A stretch of DNA of 34,993 nucleotides from an uncultured Myxococcales bacterium (GTDB lineage Bacteria; Myxococcota_A; Bradymonadia; UBA4248), in the NCBI GenBank assembly GCA_945875805.1, contig CAMCLY010000011.1:1-34993 (forward strand), in the 5' to 3' direction. Below the pieces are notes generated by a model. It saw only the letters and a list, made by a program, of their open reading frames with translations, ran no database searches and was not told where the DNA came from. Each line of letters opens with the position of its first letter. Position 1 is the stretch's first letter. Below are positions 8,406 through 17,044 of this stretch, one piece after another. The position numbers and the translations under genes are program-made.

Positions 8406-10190
8406 TTAGCCTCCAAGGATCAAAGACGATCCGCTTGATGAATCGTCGGGAGAACTGAGCTGTGGAATGACCTGGGTGATGAAAATGCGGACGATGTTCG
8501 GATCAAGGGCGCCCGACTGGGCTTCGCGTTTCAAAATGGCGGCGGCATCTCCAAACGAATGACGTGTTTTGTAAGGCCGGTCGCCCCCGGTGAGGGCGTC
8601 AAAAATATCACATACGGTGAGAATCCGGCTCTGAATGCGGATTTGATCGCCACGAATACCATGAGGATACCCTGTCCCGTTGAGTTTTTCGTGATGCTGC
8701 AACACAAAAATCGGGACATCGGCCCACCGCGGAGGCCATGCGATTTGGGAGAGGTATTGCCAGGAAATGAGGGCGTGCCGTTCGACCTCGTGCCGTTCGT
8801 CTGGGGTCAGTGTGCCGTGATCGATGAGGAGGCTTTCGCGTTCGCTTGCGGTCAGAAGACGGAGGTTCGGACACGGATCAATCGTCGTTTCGTACATTTC
8901 GTCGATAAGCCGGCGGTCCTTTTCTGTCGCCACCACGTTGACCTGTTGCACGCGCGTGACGACCTCGCAATACAGCGCAAACGACTGAGGAGAGCGATAC
9001 CGGCTTCCGAGTTTTTCGGGGCTCTGGGTGCCAAACCATGCCGCAAAAAGTTCTATTCTATCCAGAAGATGTTGAAGATCCGACGGCGTCAATTTTGACG
9101 CTTTGAGTAATATTTCACGTCGAAGGACAACTTTGCCGATATCGTGCAACAACGCCGCAAAACGGAGTTCATCGAGGTGATTGTGCGAAAACTGGATAGA
9201 CTGAAACGGCGGCAATTGTGAGGCATGGATTGCCTGAGCCGTGACGAGCGCGTATTTGGCAACTCTTCGGGAGTGGCCCGATGACGCAGGGTCACGGGCA
9301 TCCATCACGGCAATGATGGACCGGATAAAGCCGTCAAAAAGCGTGCTGACATCCGCGTTAAAGAACGTGCGCTCCACCGCATAAGAGGCGACTTCTGAAA
9401 GACGCGCTATGGTGTCGAGATCGCCTTGTGACAAACCATCGTCGTGCAGCGAGTCGATCTCTATCACCCCGAGTTCGCGCGTCGATGTGACCAGGGGCGT
9501 GACGATTGTCGACATCGACGGATCGGAGGATCGGTACAGCGAAGCCATACGGCGATGGATGGCCTCCTGAAAAAACGCATGATCCACAGAAGGCACCGAG
9601 GGCAGCTCGCCACGCGATCGCTCATAAAGGCACGAAAATGTCCCGGCACACGAGTCAAAACGCCACAGCGTCACGCGTACCGAAAACACAATCCGCTGCA
9701 GTATGGCCTGAGACAAATACGACAACACCGCCTGCTGCGACGTTTTGGAGGTCAGTGCCGTCGACATTTCGAGCAAAAACGCCATGACATTGACGTCCCG
9801 TGCCGCCCCCATTGTGACTAGCGAGATCGACCCGGCGCAGACCATATTGTGATTGTCGGACACCTCGTCCTGGGCCATGTTGCAACGAACGACGCTCTGT
9901 CCTATCGACAAAAGGACTTCTCCTGTCAGCGGTACCGACTGCGCCAGCTGATGGCTATACAGCAACACGTCTATGCTTGCCGATCTCACCCGGGAACCAC
10001 GTTCACTTTGCAAATCACAATATGCATAGTGACCGTCATGATTGCACGTAAACTGGCCGTGCATCCCGCTCACGGAATTATCCGTCAATTGAAAATCATT
10101 GCCGCTATCGGTGCCGATATGCACAACGCTTTGCCGGAAATTCAAACATTTTCCTGCGTCTTTGCCATATATGACCTGAAGCTGCAACAT
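8406..10190 (-). CDS. FHA-GAF-HD-GYP signalling protein
   Basis: 594 residues from the ATG at 10190; an in-frame ATG at 10214 would add eight residues. The chosen start begins the usual first FHA strand (LQLQVIYG) and has GGGG upstream; neither site has a strong ribosome site. An FHA domain (about 1-105) with IGTDSGNDFQLTDNSVSGMH binds phosphothreonine peptides in this family. A GAF-like region spans about 135-280. The HD-GYP domain (about 290-560) shows GHSRRVAKYA, HDIGK (349-353) and HHEKLNGTGYP (499-509), the motifs of cyclic-di-GMP phosphodiesterases. About 115 residues separate HDIGK from the next conserved His, longer than in classical HD-GYP proteins. The protein is soluble with no membrane segment. 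It is coupled to the CPBP protease downstream. Confidence 0.85.
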   Translation of the reverse strand: MLQLQVIYGKDAGKCLNFRQSVVHIGTDSGNDFQLTDNSVSGMHGQFTCNHDGHYAYCDLQSERGSRVRSASIDVLLYSHQLAQSVPLTGEVLLSIGQSVVRCNMAQDEVSDNHNMVCAGSISLVTMGAARDVNVMAFLLEMSTALTSKTSQQAVLSYLSQAILQRIVFSVRVTLWRFDSCAGTFSCLYERSRGELPSVPSVDHAFFQEAIHRRMASLYRSSDPSMSTIVTPLVTSTRELGVIEIDSLHDDGLSQGDLDTIARLSEVASYAVERTFFNADVSTLFDGFIRSIIAVMDARDPASSGHSRRVAKYALVTAQAIHASQLPPFQSIQFSHNHLDELRFAALLHDIGKVVLRREILLKASKLTPSDLQHLLDRIELFAAWFGTQSPEKLGSRYRSPQSFALYCEVVTRVQQVNVVATEKDRRLIDEMYETTIDPCPNLRLLTASERESLLIDHGTLTPDERHEVERHALISWQYLSQIAWPPRWADVPIFVLQHHEKLNGTGYPHGIRGDQIRIQSRILTVCDIFDALTGGDRPYKTRHSFGDAAAILKREAQSGALDPNIVRIFITQVIPQLSSPDDSSSGSSLILGG

Positions 10191-10305
10191 TCCAACGCCC
10201 CAAATAATACACACATGCTCTATGTAGGTAACATTACCACATCATGCGATTATTCCCACCCTAAAATCACGCCTCCATTTATGTTCGTCGAAATGCGCTG
10301 AAAGC

Positions 10306-10554
10306 TCATCCCCGTTTTTTGAGTTTTTTGTCGTCCGGGTTCAGCGCTTTGGCGACGTCGAGCAAATCGGGTGTCATATTTTCAAACGTGACCCGATTTC
10401 CCTGAATCATGATGCGCGTGCCTTCTGGAATATTTTCAAAAAAATCGTCGTCAAACGCCATATCTTCGGCCACCTTGGGAGTTTCATCGTCGTGTTCCAA
10501 AGAACACGACGGACTGACTTTTGTTTCGCAAAAGGCCTTATCGTCGTGAATCAT
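10306..10554 (-). CDS. Small acidic protein of unknown function
   Basis: 82 residues. The ATG at 10554 is preceded by AGGAG (the gene reads AAGGAGAATTCTC before ATG), which supports translation. The N-terminal half is acidic, with a run of Asp/Glu near DMAFDDDFFENIPEG. A short segment GTRIMIQGNRVTFENMTPDL could form two strands, and the C-terminus is basic (DDKKLKKRG). No signal peptide, membrane helix or cysteine pattern is seen, and I do not recognise a family. It lies about 115 bp upstream of the HD-GYP gene on the same strand and could share its transcript. It is divergent from the YbjT-like gene. Confidence 0.65.
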   Translation of the reverse strand: MIHDDKAFCETKVSPSCSLEHDDETPKVAEDMAFDDDFFENIPEGTRIMIQGNRVTFENMTPDLLDVAKALNPDDKKLKKRG

Positions 10555-10588
10555 GAGAATTCTCCTTTGTGATGTATGCTCATCCTGT

Positions 10589-10607
10589 CATCCCCAGGAA
10601 GGGGATG
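10589..10607. other. Small hairpin in the divergent intergenic gap
   Basis: CATCCCC (10589-10595) pairs with GGGGATG (10601-10607) across a five-base loop. It lies between two divergent starts, 36 bp upstream of the ATG at 10643. It could be an operator or a leader hairpin. A very similar GCATCCCC hairpin occurs at 14427-14446 upstream of dnaA. Confidence 0.3.
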
Positions 10608-10642
10608 TTTCAATCCCGTAAAAACAAGCACTGAAAGGCTAT

Positions 10643-12043
10643 ATGACAAACCTATCCCAACCACATCCATTCTGGAAAGGCATTCTGGTCGCAGGTTTTT
10701 TTGACCGCCAGATGTTGAATTTTATCACCTGGTTCAGGCATTTTGGTTCAAACGGAACAAAGATTCGCGCCCTTGCGCCCCGTCCGTTTGACATCCCCGA
10801 CGTCGACGAATGGATCACAGGGCCTCGCGGAAGCGCGTCCCCCATACGGAAAGCCCTCGATGGCGTCGACGCGGCGTTCTGGTTTTATCTGACTCCCCTG
10901 CCGAACACCAAGACGCGCGAGGGATATGCCCTTGATACGGCGCTCATGGAAGCCATTCAGTTCGTCCATCTCCTCTCCCCCGATGTCGTCGGCGCCCCAT
11001 CGCCTATCCCCGTCGTTCTTGTGACTCGCCAATTTCCAAATGACAATCGTAAATTTGACGAGAACTATGATTTTTTGAGAAAAGTATTTAATATTTTTAA
11101 AACAAAATGCGAAAATGTCCGGATATTACGAATTTCTCCTGAGCTTTCGTCTGACGATGCCATCTCCCTGTCGATGTTTGAATATGCCCTTCGGCACAAA
11201 ACCGAGATCGATTCCAAGGACACACGCTGGCTCAATCTGACCCGGCCATTTGCCCGGGAACTTCTTTCTCCAAAGATTCTCGAGATGGCCTGTGGTTCTC
11301 CTCGTTGCGACGAGCTTGATGGCGCCATCGTTCTTTCGTACGACGAATACCGCACGTTTATTGCTCGCGGAATGACGCACAAATCCTCGCGCCATGTCTC
11401 GCGATTTATCAAATCCCCAAGGCGTTTGGCAAAAATTGCGGCGGCTTCGCGACGTCGTGAAAAACTCCTTTTTGAAACCTTGCAATTTCACACGACGGAT
11501 CCCACCCTTTCTGCCAATCATTCTTCGGATCGCACAGAGTTTGCGTGCCTTTGCCGACATTTTGCCGAAGACATGCTCGAATCCTATCCGGACAATCCCC
11601 CCATTCTTCTTTTGGAACCCACCCCCTCTGACTCGTCCCTCAAAGATCATCCTTGCATTGTCTATTCACTGCCCCCCATGCGGCGATCTGTCCGTGAAAC
11701 TGCGGCATTGTTTATGCGCTGGATCCCTCACTATTTTAAAAATGCCGTCAACCTCAAGGAACACAACGACAGACAGATCTTGTGTTGCCTTTCCCACATT
11801 CCCGTTTTTGAGCTCGAACGCACTGACGGCGATGAAACCCTGAGTCAGCTCTCGCTTCACCATCCATGGATCCGTCGTCGTGAACACCGGATAATCATGA
11901 CGTTTGCCTCCATTCCTGGAGATTCCCTCCATGACGGTCTGATGTTTCTTTGCATCGAAAATGCGCCCCGCACACCACTCTGGAATGCCATAGAATCGCG
12001 CATCGTCCATGCCTTTGCCAAATTTGTGTGCGAATATGGCTAA
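10643..12043 (+). CDS. Divergent YbjT-like Rossmann-fold protein
   Basis: 466 residues. The ATG at 10643 has GAAAGG upstream. The N-terminal 85 residues follow the layout of atypical SDR/NmrA proteins: a hydrophobic first strand (GILVAGFF), a strand with RALAPRP, then a GVDAAFWF segment where such proteins have GVDxVF. The glycine-rich dinucleotide motif is degenerate, since the second and third Gly are missing, so cofactor binding is doubtful. A middle segment around 220-245 (LEMACGSPRCDELDGAIVLS followed by YDEYRTFI) resembles the region after the Rossmann fold in E. coli YbjT, and the C-terminal 150 residues could correspond to a DUF2867-like domain. This is remembered similarity, not a search result. 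Function unknown. Confidence 0.55.
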   Translation: MTNLSQPHPFWKGILVAGFFDRQMLNFITWFRHFGSNGTKIRALAPRPFDIPDVDEWITGPRGSASPIRKALDGVDAAFWFYLTPLPNTKTREGYALDTALMEAIQFVHLLSPDVVGAPSPIPVVLVTRQFPNDNRKFDENYDFLRKVFNIFKTKCENVRILRISPELSSDDAISLSMFEYALRHKTEIDSKDTRWLNLTRPFARELLSPKILEMACGSPRCDELDGAIVLSYDEYRTFIARGMTHKSSRHVSRFIKSPRRLAKIAAASRRREKLLFETLQFHTTDPTLSANHSSDRTEFACLCRHFAEDMLESYPDNPPILLLEPTPSDSSLKDHPCIVYSLPPMRRSVRETAALFMRWIPHYFKNAVNLKEHNDRQILCCLSHIPVFELERTDGDETLSQLSLHHPWIRRREHRIIMTFASIPGDSLHDGLMFLCIENAPRTPLWNAIESRIVHAFAKFVCEYG

Positions 12044-12660
12044 CTCACCCCGATGATTTGTAGGACATCGAAGCACACTGGCATCACCAAGCCTCTTTTC
12101 AAAAAAGTCTCCTTATGCTCCGAAAGGAGTGACTTGACTCTGAGTCCACCATCCATGAACACCGGCTTACCGGCTTACGCCCGAGCCATGTGATTTTAAA
12201 ACGCGGGCGCACCACAGTCTATTTTTACATTCTGCAGACAGGTCCTACCTGTAGCTATGTTTTTGGGCCCCGCCCCCGCCGCCACCTGACCATTTACGTC
12301 ATTCACAAGACACATTTCGGCGGCGGAGGCCTGAACCTGAATCGGCTTCCCCCTTTCGACCCAAAAAGAGACTTGTGTGGTGCCCACCGATGTGCCACGT
12401 CAGCCATTCGTCAATGGACATCACGCGACGTGCGAGTGCGGACGCGCATCGGCAGTTATGTACGCATCAATGGATTAAAATGTCTTGAGGTTCATCGACA
12501 TCCTCCCCGGGCATCAATACGGATCCCACTCCGTGTGAGACCGTCCAACGGATGATGCGCGGACACGGATTTTGTGACATTTTTTTTATGAGGTATCCAC
12601 CAGCCCCCGGGGAGAAAACAGTGCACAGGGAATGTTTAGAATCCCCATGTATTCTTCATG
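12044..12660. other. Gap without a convincing gene
   Basis: More than 600 bp separate the YbjT-like gene from palindromic element C. Short open frames exist on both strands (for example minus 12196-12387 and plus 12190-12555), but none has a ribosome site, a recognisable domain or a consistent length. No tRNA cloverleaf or terminator was seen. It may hold a decayed gene or an unrecognised RNA. Confidence 0.4.
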
Positions 12661-12761
12661 GCAGAGGGGGCTGGATGTGAGCGACAGAGGGGGTAGCGGC
12701 GTATGCGCGCAAGGCCGAAGGACTGAGCACATAGCCGCTCAGGGGGAGACTTCCCCCACCC
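12661..12761 (+). repeat. Bulged-G palindromic element, copy C (full type)
   Basis: The left edge GCAGAGGGGG is duplicated (12661-12670 and again from about 12684). The main stem is AGCGGC (12695-12700) with GCCGCT (12734-12739), continuing as TATG (12702-12705) with CATA (12730-12733), and G12701 is unpaired. The right-hand hairpin is GGGGG-AGACTT-CCCCC followed by ACCC. From 12687 on it is almost identical to copy G. It ends 25 bp beyond the dnaA stop. Confidence 0.85.
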
Positions 12762-12786
12762 AAGAAGCCACAGGATCTGGGTGATC

Positions 12787-14286
12787 CTAACGTTTTTCAA
12801 AGAGCTTCTTTTCGATGGTTTTGATGTTGAGTTGGAGCTCGTTATCGGTTTTGAGGTCATTGACGATGGCCTGAACGGCACTCAGAACGGTCGTGTGATC
12901 GCGTCCACCGAAGGCGCGTCCGAGATCGGGCAGGGAGAGAGACGTGTGGGTGCGGGCCAGGTACATGGCGATTTTTCGGGGGTAGCTCAGTTCTTTTTTT
13001 CGCGACCGTCCCATGATTTCCTCGTGTGAGATGCCGAAGTACGTACATACGCAAGACACGATGGCCTCGACATTGAGGAGGATTTGGCGAGTCTGATAGA
13101 ATGGCTCGATGAGTCGCTGGGCGAGTGCGATGGTGATGGCCTCGTGATGAGCCTGAGAAGAGCCTATGATGCGTTTGAGGCATCCTTCGAGTTCACGGAC
13201 GTTGGTGGCGACTTTTGAAGCCATGTATTGGGCGACATCGTCCGGCAGGATGATGCCTTCGGCGCGTGATTTTTTGCGCAGAATGGCGAGTCGGGTTTCA
13301 AAATCGGGCAACTGAATGTCAAACCATCCGTTGGAACAGAAGCGCGAGCGCATGCGCTCATCGATGTCGGAAATGTCGTGGGGGTCGCGATCGCTTGTCA
13401 GGACAATTTGCTTTCCGTTGGCGATGAGATCGTTGAAGGTATTAAAAAATTCCATCTGAGTGCGATCTTTTCCTGCGATGAACTGCACGTCATCCAGGAG
13501 AAGCACGTCGATGTTGTCGCGCATGGACTGCCGGAAGACTTCCATCTGTCTGATACCGCTCATGGCATTCATGCACTGATTGACGAATTCCTCGCTTGTG
13601 ATGTAGCGGACGCGCAAGCGGGTTGTATCGAGGATTTCGTTGCCAATAGCCTGCATGAGATGGGTTTTTCCCAAACCGGCGCCGCCATAGATGAAGAGCG
13701 GATTGAAGGCCGACCCGGGGCTTCCGGCGACGGCTTTGGCGGCGCTCAGGGCTTCCTGATTGGAACCGCCCATGACGAAATTGTCGAATGAAAATTTCTG
13801 TTTAAGTTTGCTTTTGATGCGAACCTCTTCGGAGGTCACGAAGGGTTCCATATCGGAAGAGTCCTCGACATGTGTGGAGGATGATCCAAACGCGGTCTGA
13901 CCGATCTGAAATGCCGCCTTGTGCGCCTCGACTGTAGAGACGTCACAAACGCTCATGGAGGCTCCCGACAAAGGCAACACCCCGCTGGATCGTTCGGGCA
14001 TAGCTGATGATTTGTCGGAGACGCCGGACAAAGAAAAAGAGAGTTTCACATCATCGTTCAGTCCCTGACTTCTCAAGACGTCGTGCAGGACATCTTCGAG
14101 CAGTGCCGTGAGACGGGTTTCGACGATTGACAAAGACGATTTGTCGGGCACACAGACATCCCAGCGTGTTTCGCTCATGTTTCGGCATGTCATGCCCTCG
14201 ATATAAGGAAAATACTGCTCACTGATGCGTTTTTTGAGACTTTCGAGATAACGCGACCAAATATCCGCACTGACCATAAGACCCAT
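12787..14286 (-). CDS. dnaA: Chromosomal replication initiator protein DnaA
   Basis: 499 residues; an in-frame ATG at 14277 is an equally plausible start because neither has a strong ribosome site. DnaA binds DnaA boxes at oriC, oligomerises with ATP and melts the duplex. Domain I is at about 8-95, a variable Ser/Val-rich linker runs to about 160, and the AAA+ core shows Walker A GGAGLGKT (201-208), Walker B LLLDDVQF and the sensor-II region ATNVRELEG (360-368). Domain IV has the box-binding signature GGRDHTTVLSA (460-470). Length is slightly above the usual 440-470 because of the linker. The gene points away from oriC, which lies immediately upstream, so DnaA boxes there may also allow autoregulation. 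Confidence 0.97.
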   Translation of the reverse strand: MGLMVSADIWSRYLESLKKRISEQYFPYIEGMTCRNMSETRWDVCVPDKSSLSIVETRLTALLEDVLHDVLRSQGLNDDVKLSFSLSGVSDKSSAMPERSSGVLPLSGASMSVCDVSTVEAHKAAFQIGQTAFGSSSTHVEDSSDMEPFVTSEEVRIKSKLKQKFSFDNFVMGGSNQEALSAAKAVAGSPGSAFNPLFIYGGAGLGKTHLMQAIGNEILDTTRLRVRYITSEEFVNQCMNAMSGIRQMEVFRQSMRDNIDVLLLDDVQFIAGKDRTQMEFFNTFNDLIANGKQIVLTSDRDPHDISDIDERMRSRFCSNGWFDIQLPDFETRLAILRKKSRAEGIILPDDVAQYMASKVATNVRELEGCLKRIIGSSQAHHEAITIALAQRLIEPFYQTRQILLNVEAIVSCVCTYFGISHEEIMGRSRKKELSYPRKIAMYLARTHTSLSLPDLGRAFGGRDHTTVLSAVQAIVNDLKTDNELQLNIKTIEKKLFEKR

Positions 14287-14426
14287 TTATCACAGTATAA
14301 GTAAAAGCCCCTGGAGGAAAAGAACGACGCTCGCCATCCCGGGTCTTAAGAAATTCACCACAGAACGCCGACTCTGAGTCTCCCAGTGCCTTTCCATGGC
14401 CACGGTCGTTCCAGACATTAAGACTT

Positions 14427-14446
14427 GCATCCCCCACCGGGGATGC
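14427..14446. other. Perfect hairpin upstream of dnaA
   Basis: GCATCCCC (14427-14434), loop CACC, GGGGATGC (14439-14446). It lies 140 bp upstream of the dnaA start with no T-run after it, so it is not an obvious terminator. It may be a regulatory or origin-edge structure. Confidence 0.4.
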
Positions 14447-14850
14447 GGCGCGGAGATTTAGGAGAGATCCCCCACCCGGTCAACCATTTTGCCATGAACA
14501 TGGATAGGACGGAAGCGAGGAAATCCAGTGTTTAAAGGGGGTTGAAGGTGTTTTGTGTAAAAATAAAATAAAATTCCAACATGAGAAAAAATTCCGAATT
14601 TTACGGATAAGTGTAAAATATTATTAGTTAATTTGTTGTTTATTTAAATTTTATTTATCTAAAATGAATAATAAAGGAATTTATAACAACATCCATATTA
14701 AATTTTGATTAAACCACAGGCGAGAGGGTGACACAATTTGACAAAATCGAGATTTTGAAAAAAATAAAGACGTATCCGCACAGTGTAAAAATAATATTCT
14801 TTTTTTTAATCTTTGTTGGAATTTTATTTTCAAAACCGAATTTTTTCACA

Positions 14851-14889
14851 TCACAGAGTTATCCACACCCCCTGTGGATAACTCTGTGA
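14851..14889. promoter_or_regulatory. Inverted pair of DnaA boxes, dyad 1
   Basis: Two exact DnaA boxes face each other across five C residues, inside a perfect inverted repeat with 17 bp arms (14851-14867 and 14873-14889). The sequence continues with GACTTGTTGTGGAAAG, which is repeated after dyad 2. Confidence 0.85.
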
Positions 14890-15024
14890 CTTGTTGTGGA
14901 AAGATTGTGTGGAAAATTTTAAGCCTGAATTTGGCCTATGATTAAAATTAAATTCTAATTCTTTTTGATTTTATCGTCGAATGTAAAACACCCACCTGTG
15001 GGTATCATTATATAGTGTCGGAAG

Positions 15025-15068
15025 TTGTCCACATCCCCTGTGGATAACTCTGTGACTTATTGTGGAAA
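15025..15068. promoter_or_regulatory. Inverted pair of DnaA boxes, dyad 2
   Basis: TTGTCCACA (15025-15033) faces the exact box TGTGGATAA (15039-15047). The right arm and the following GACTTATTGTGGAAAG repeat the sequence of dyad 1 with few changes, about 166 bp further on. The two dyads therefore form a direct repeat of roughly 40 bp. Confidence 0.75.
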
Positions 15069-15645
15069 GGTGGGGAGTGTATTTTTCAGCCGTGGATTTT
15101 AATTTTTTCGTTTAAAATTCTTAAAAATTACTTTTTAAGAAATTTTAATCACCCTGTGGAGAAGTTTCGGGACAAGTTTTGGGATATTCTGTGGAAAGGT
15201 TGTGGTCAATGCTGTGGAAAACTTTCTGGAACAAAAGTTTTCCACAGCACTCCACAACTACGTCCACAGTTCATCCACAGGGTGAATGGCTGTCAGGGGT
15301 GCTGTTTTGCTTATTGTGAGAAGTTTTCCACTTTTCCCCAGGGCATAAGAAGACGAAGAAACAAAAAATACTATTAGAGATTTGAATCATCGATATCGTC
15401 TTCGGCTGGGACGGGTTTTATATCTAGAAAAATTTCCTGATTTACTTAAGACAACAGCCAGCGTGAAATTCGGCAAAACGCTTGACGTCAAGCGGTGAAA
15501 TGGTGAAAAGTAGACCTTCGATTTTGGTGGGTTTCAACCGTGTTCGGCTTGTCAGGGCTTGTCGGATAGAGAAACGCGATTCAGTTATTGGAGCCATTGC
15601 CTGAGCGTGATTTAGGCGATGCGTCTTTTTATTTTAGGATGGATG

Positions 15646-16758
15646 ATGAAATTTTCGATCGACAAAGAGACTTTCATGGGTGTTCTCAAACGCATTGATG
15701 GCGTCTGTCCGGCGAAAGGGAGCAGTTTTGCGGCGTTGGCGTGCTGTCTCATTGAAGCCCGTGGAGATGAAATCGTCGTGACTGGTACGGACCTCGAACT
15801 GACGTTGCGCGTTATTGTGAATGCCAACATTCTCGAAGAGGGCAAAGCGATCATCCATGCGCATCAGTTGCTCGACACGGTGCAGTGCCAACCCCAGGAC
15901 GTTCCCATTCTGATTTCTAGCGAAGGCAGCCAGACGTTCATCGATGCGGGGAACTTCCATGGTCGCATTTCAAACATCGACATCAGCGATTATCCTCAGG
16001 TCGACAATCTCGACTATCAGGAATGCGTGCGAATCAATGCGCTTGAATTTAAGAGTCTTATCACGAAGACGATGTTCAGCATATCCAGGGATGATTCGCG
16101 TATTGATTTTACGGGTGCCTTTCTGACGGTCAAACAGAACGGCAAGATTGAGATGGTATCGACGGATGGTCACCGGTTGTCGCGGGTGGAGTCGATGTCG
16201 AGCATCGTTGGGACGCTGAACAAAAACTTTGAGACGGGTGTCATCCTGCCCAAAAAAGCGCTCAGCGAGTTTAGCAAATACCTGACGGACGGCGATATTG
16301 GTCTTAATTGCGTGGGCAAAAAGGTCATTGTGTCGATGGGGAACACGACGTATCAGATTACGGCGATCATGGGTCAGTTTCCGGATTTTTCTAAGGTCAT
16401 CCCCTCGAAGCTCGATCACAAGGCGATCATCCGCAGAGACAGTTTTCAGCAGATACTCAAGCGTGCGGCTATTTTTGCGAACAAAGTTGCCGGCACCATT
16501 CGTCTGACGATGAGTGCCGGGAAACTGGAAATATCGGCTTTTGATTCGCAGAAAGGCGAGATGCGTGATTTTATCGAAGCGGAATACGAGGGAGCCGGGG
16601 TGACGGCAGGATTTAACTGGAGCTATATCAGCGATATTCTTGGTGTCATTGACAACGAATATGTGTCTCTTGAAATCATTGATATGGATTCGCCGGCGGT
16701 GATCAGGGATATCACGACGGACAAACTGGACTTTATCGTGATGCCGATGCAGCTGTAA
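15646..16758 (+). CDS. dnaN: DNA polymerase III beta subunit (sliding clamp)
   Basis: 370 residues from ATG 15646, which gives the usual N-terminus MKFSIDKETF and has AGGA six bases upstream. In-frame ATGs at 15619 and 15643 would extend it. The protein forms the ring-shaped dimer that tethers the replicase to DNA. Family marks are the early segment with RIDGVCPAKG, the central VSTDGHRLSR motif, the GQFPDFSKVIP segment and the C-terminal IVMPMQL, corresponding to VMPMRL in E. coli. Length is typical and three clamp domains of about 120 residues fit. It is transcribed away from oriC, opposite to dnaA, rather than in the common dnaA-dnaN operon. Confidence 0.97.
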   Translation: MKFSIDKETFMGVLKRIDGVCPAKGSSFAALACCLIEARGDEIVVTGTDLELTLRVIVNANILEEGKAIIHAHQLLDTVQCQPQDVPILISSEGSQTFIDAGNFHGRISNIDISDYPQVDNLDYQECVRINALEFKSLITKTMFSISRDDSRIDFTGAFLTVKQNGKIEMVSTDGHRLSRVESMSSIVGTLNKNFETGVILPKKALSEFSKYLTDGDIGLNCVGKKVIVSMGNTTYQITAIMGQFPDFSKVIPSKLDHKAIIRRDSFQQILKRAAIFANKVAGTIRLTMSAGKLEISAFDSQKGEMRDFIEAEYEGAGVTAGFNWSYISDILGVIDNEYVSLEIIDMDSPAVIRDITTDKLDFIVMPMQL

Positions 16759-16782
16759 TCGGTCGAGGACATAGGTAAAGAA

Positions 16783-16890
16783 AGGGGTTCGGGGTGTCCC
16801 CGCCAGAGGGGTGGCGGTGCGTATCGGCCAGGGGCCGATAGCGCCGCGCGCAGGGCGTATCCGGGCACAGGCCGGATAGCCCGCGCCCGA
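16783..16890 (+). repeat. Bulged-G palindromic element, copy D (tandem pair)
   Basis: A left G-rich lead (16784-16811) resembles that of copy B. Hairpin 1 (about 16815-16847) pairs GCGGTGC with GCGCCGC and TATCGGCC with GGCCGATA, leaving G16821 unpaired. Hairpin 2 (16846-16886) pairs GGGC with GCCC and TATCCGG with CCGGATA, leaving G16857 unpaired. It starts 24 bp after the dnaN stop. The right-hand GGGGG/CCCCC hairpin of the full type is absent. Confidence 0.8.
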
Positions 16891-17044
16891 GATGAGCCAA
16901 AAGTTTGACATACAATGACGTCGAAGCCGGGAAAATTCCCATCACAAGGGCAATTGACCCGGTTTTGTTTGCAGGGAAATGGTAAATATTTTGTGGCGGG
17001 CCGGAGTGTGCCCGATGGGATAATTTTTTGACTTGGAGATTTTC

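Larger units (their letters stand above)
14287..15645. other. oriC: Origin of replication (oriC), dnaA-dnaN intergenic region
   Basis: This 1.36 kb stretch has no credible gene. It is very AT-rich at 14540-14850 and again at 15090-15150, the likely unwinding segments. Exact DnaA boxes (TTATCCACA or its complement) occur at 14859-14867, 14873-14881 and 15039-15047. A one-mismatch box (TTGTCCACA) is at 15025-15033, and a weaker TCATCCACA is at 15271-15279. Many TGTGGAAA-type sites lie between 14890 and 15330. It is flanked by divergent dnaA and dnaN. Left of it the plus strand looks C-rich and right of it, through tkt, G-rich, as expected at an origin; this was judged by eye. Confidence 0.9.

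Noticed and set aside
9849-10301. 150-codon plus-strand frame over the start of the HD-GYP gene
   Set aside because: It overlaps the FHA-coding region antisense and has no recognisable domain or ribosome site.
12190-12555. 121-codon plus-strand frame and 63-codon minus-strand frame in the gap before dnaA
   Set aside because: No ribosome site, atypical Arg/Pro-rich composition and no family resemblance; treated as non-coding.
14427-14446. GCATCCCC hairpin as a dnaA terminator or copy of the bulged-G family
   Set aside because: It lacks the GCG-TAT core and the T-run; listed only as a simple hairpin.
15060-15377. 105-codon frame within the origin
   Set aside because: It runs across DnaA boxes and AT-rich DNA; composition is that of the repeats, not of a protein.
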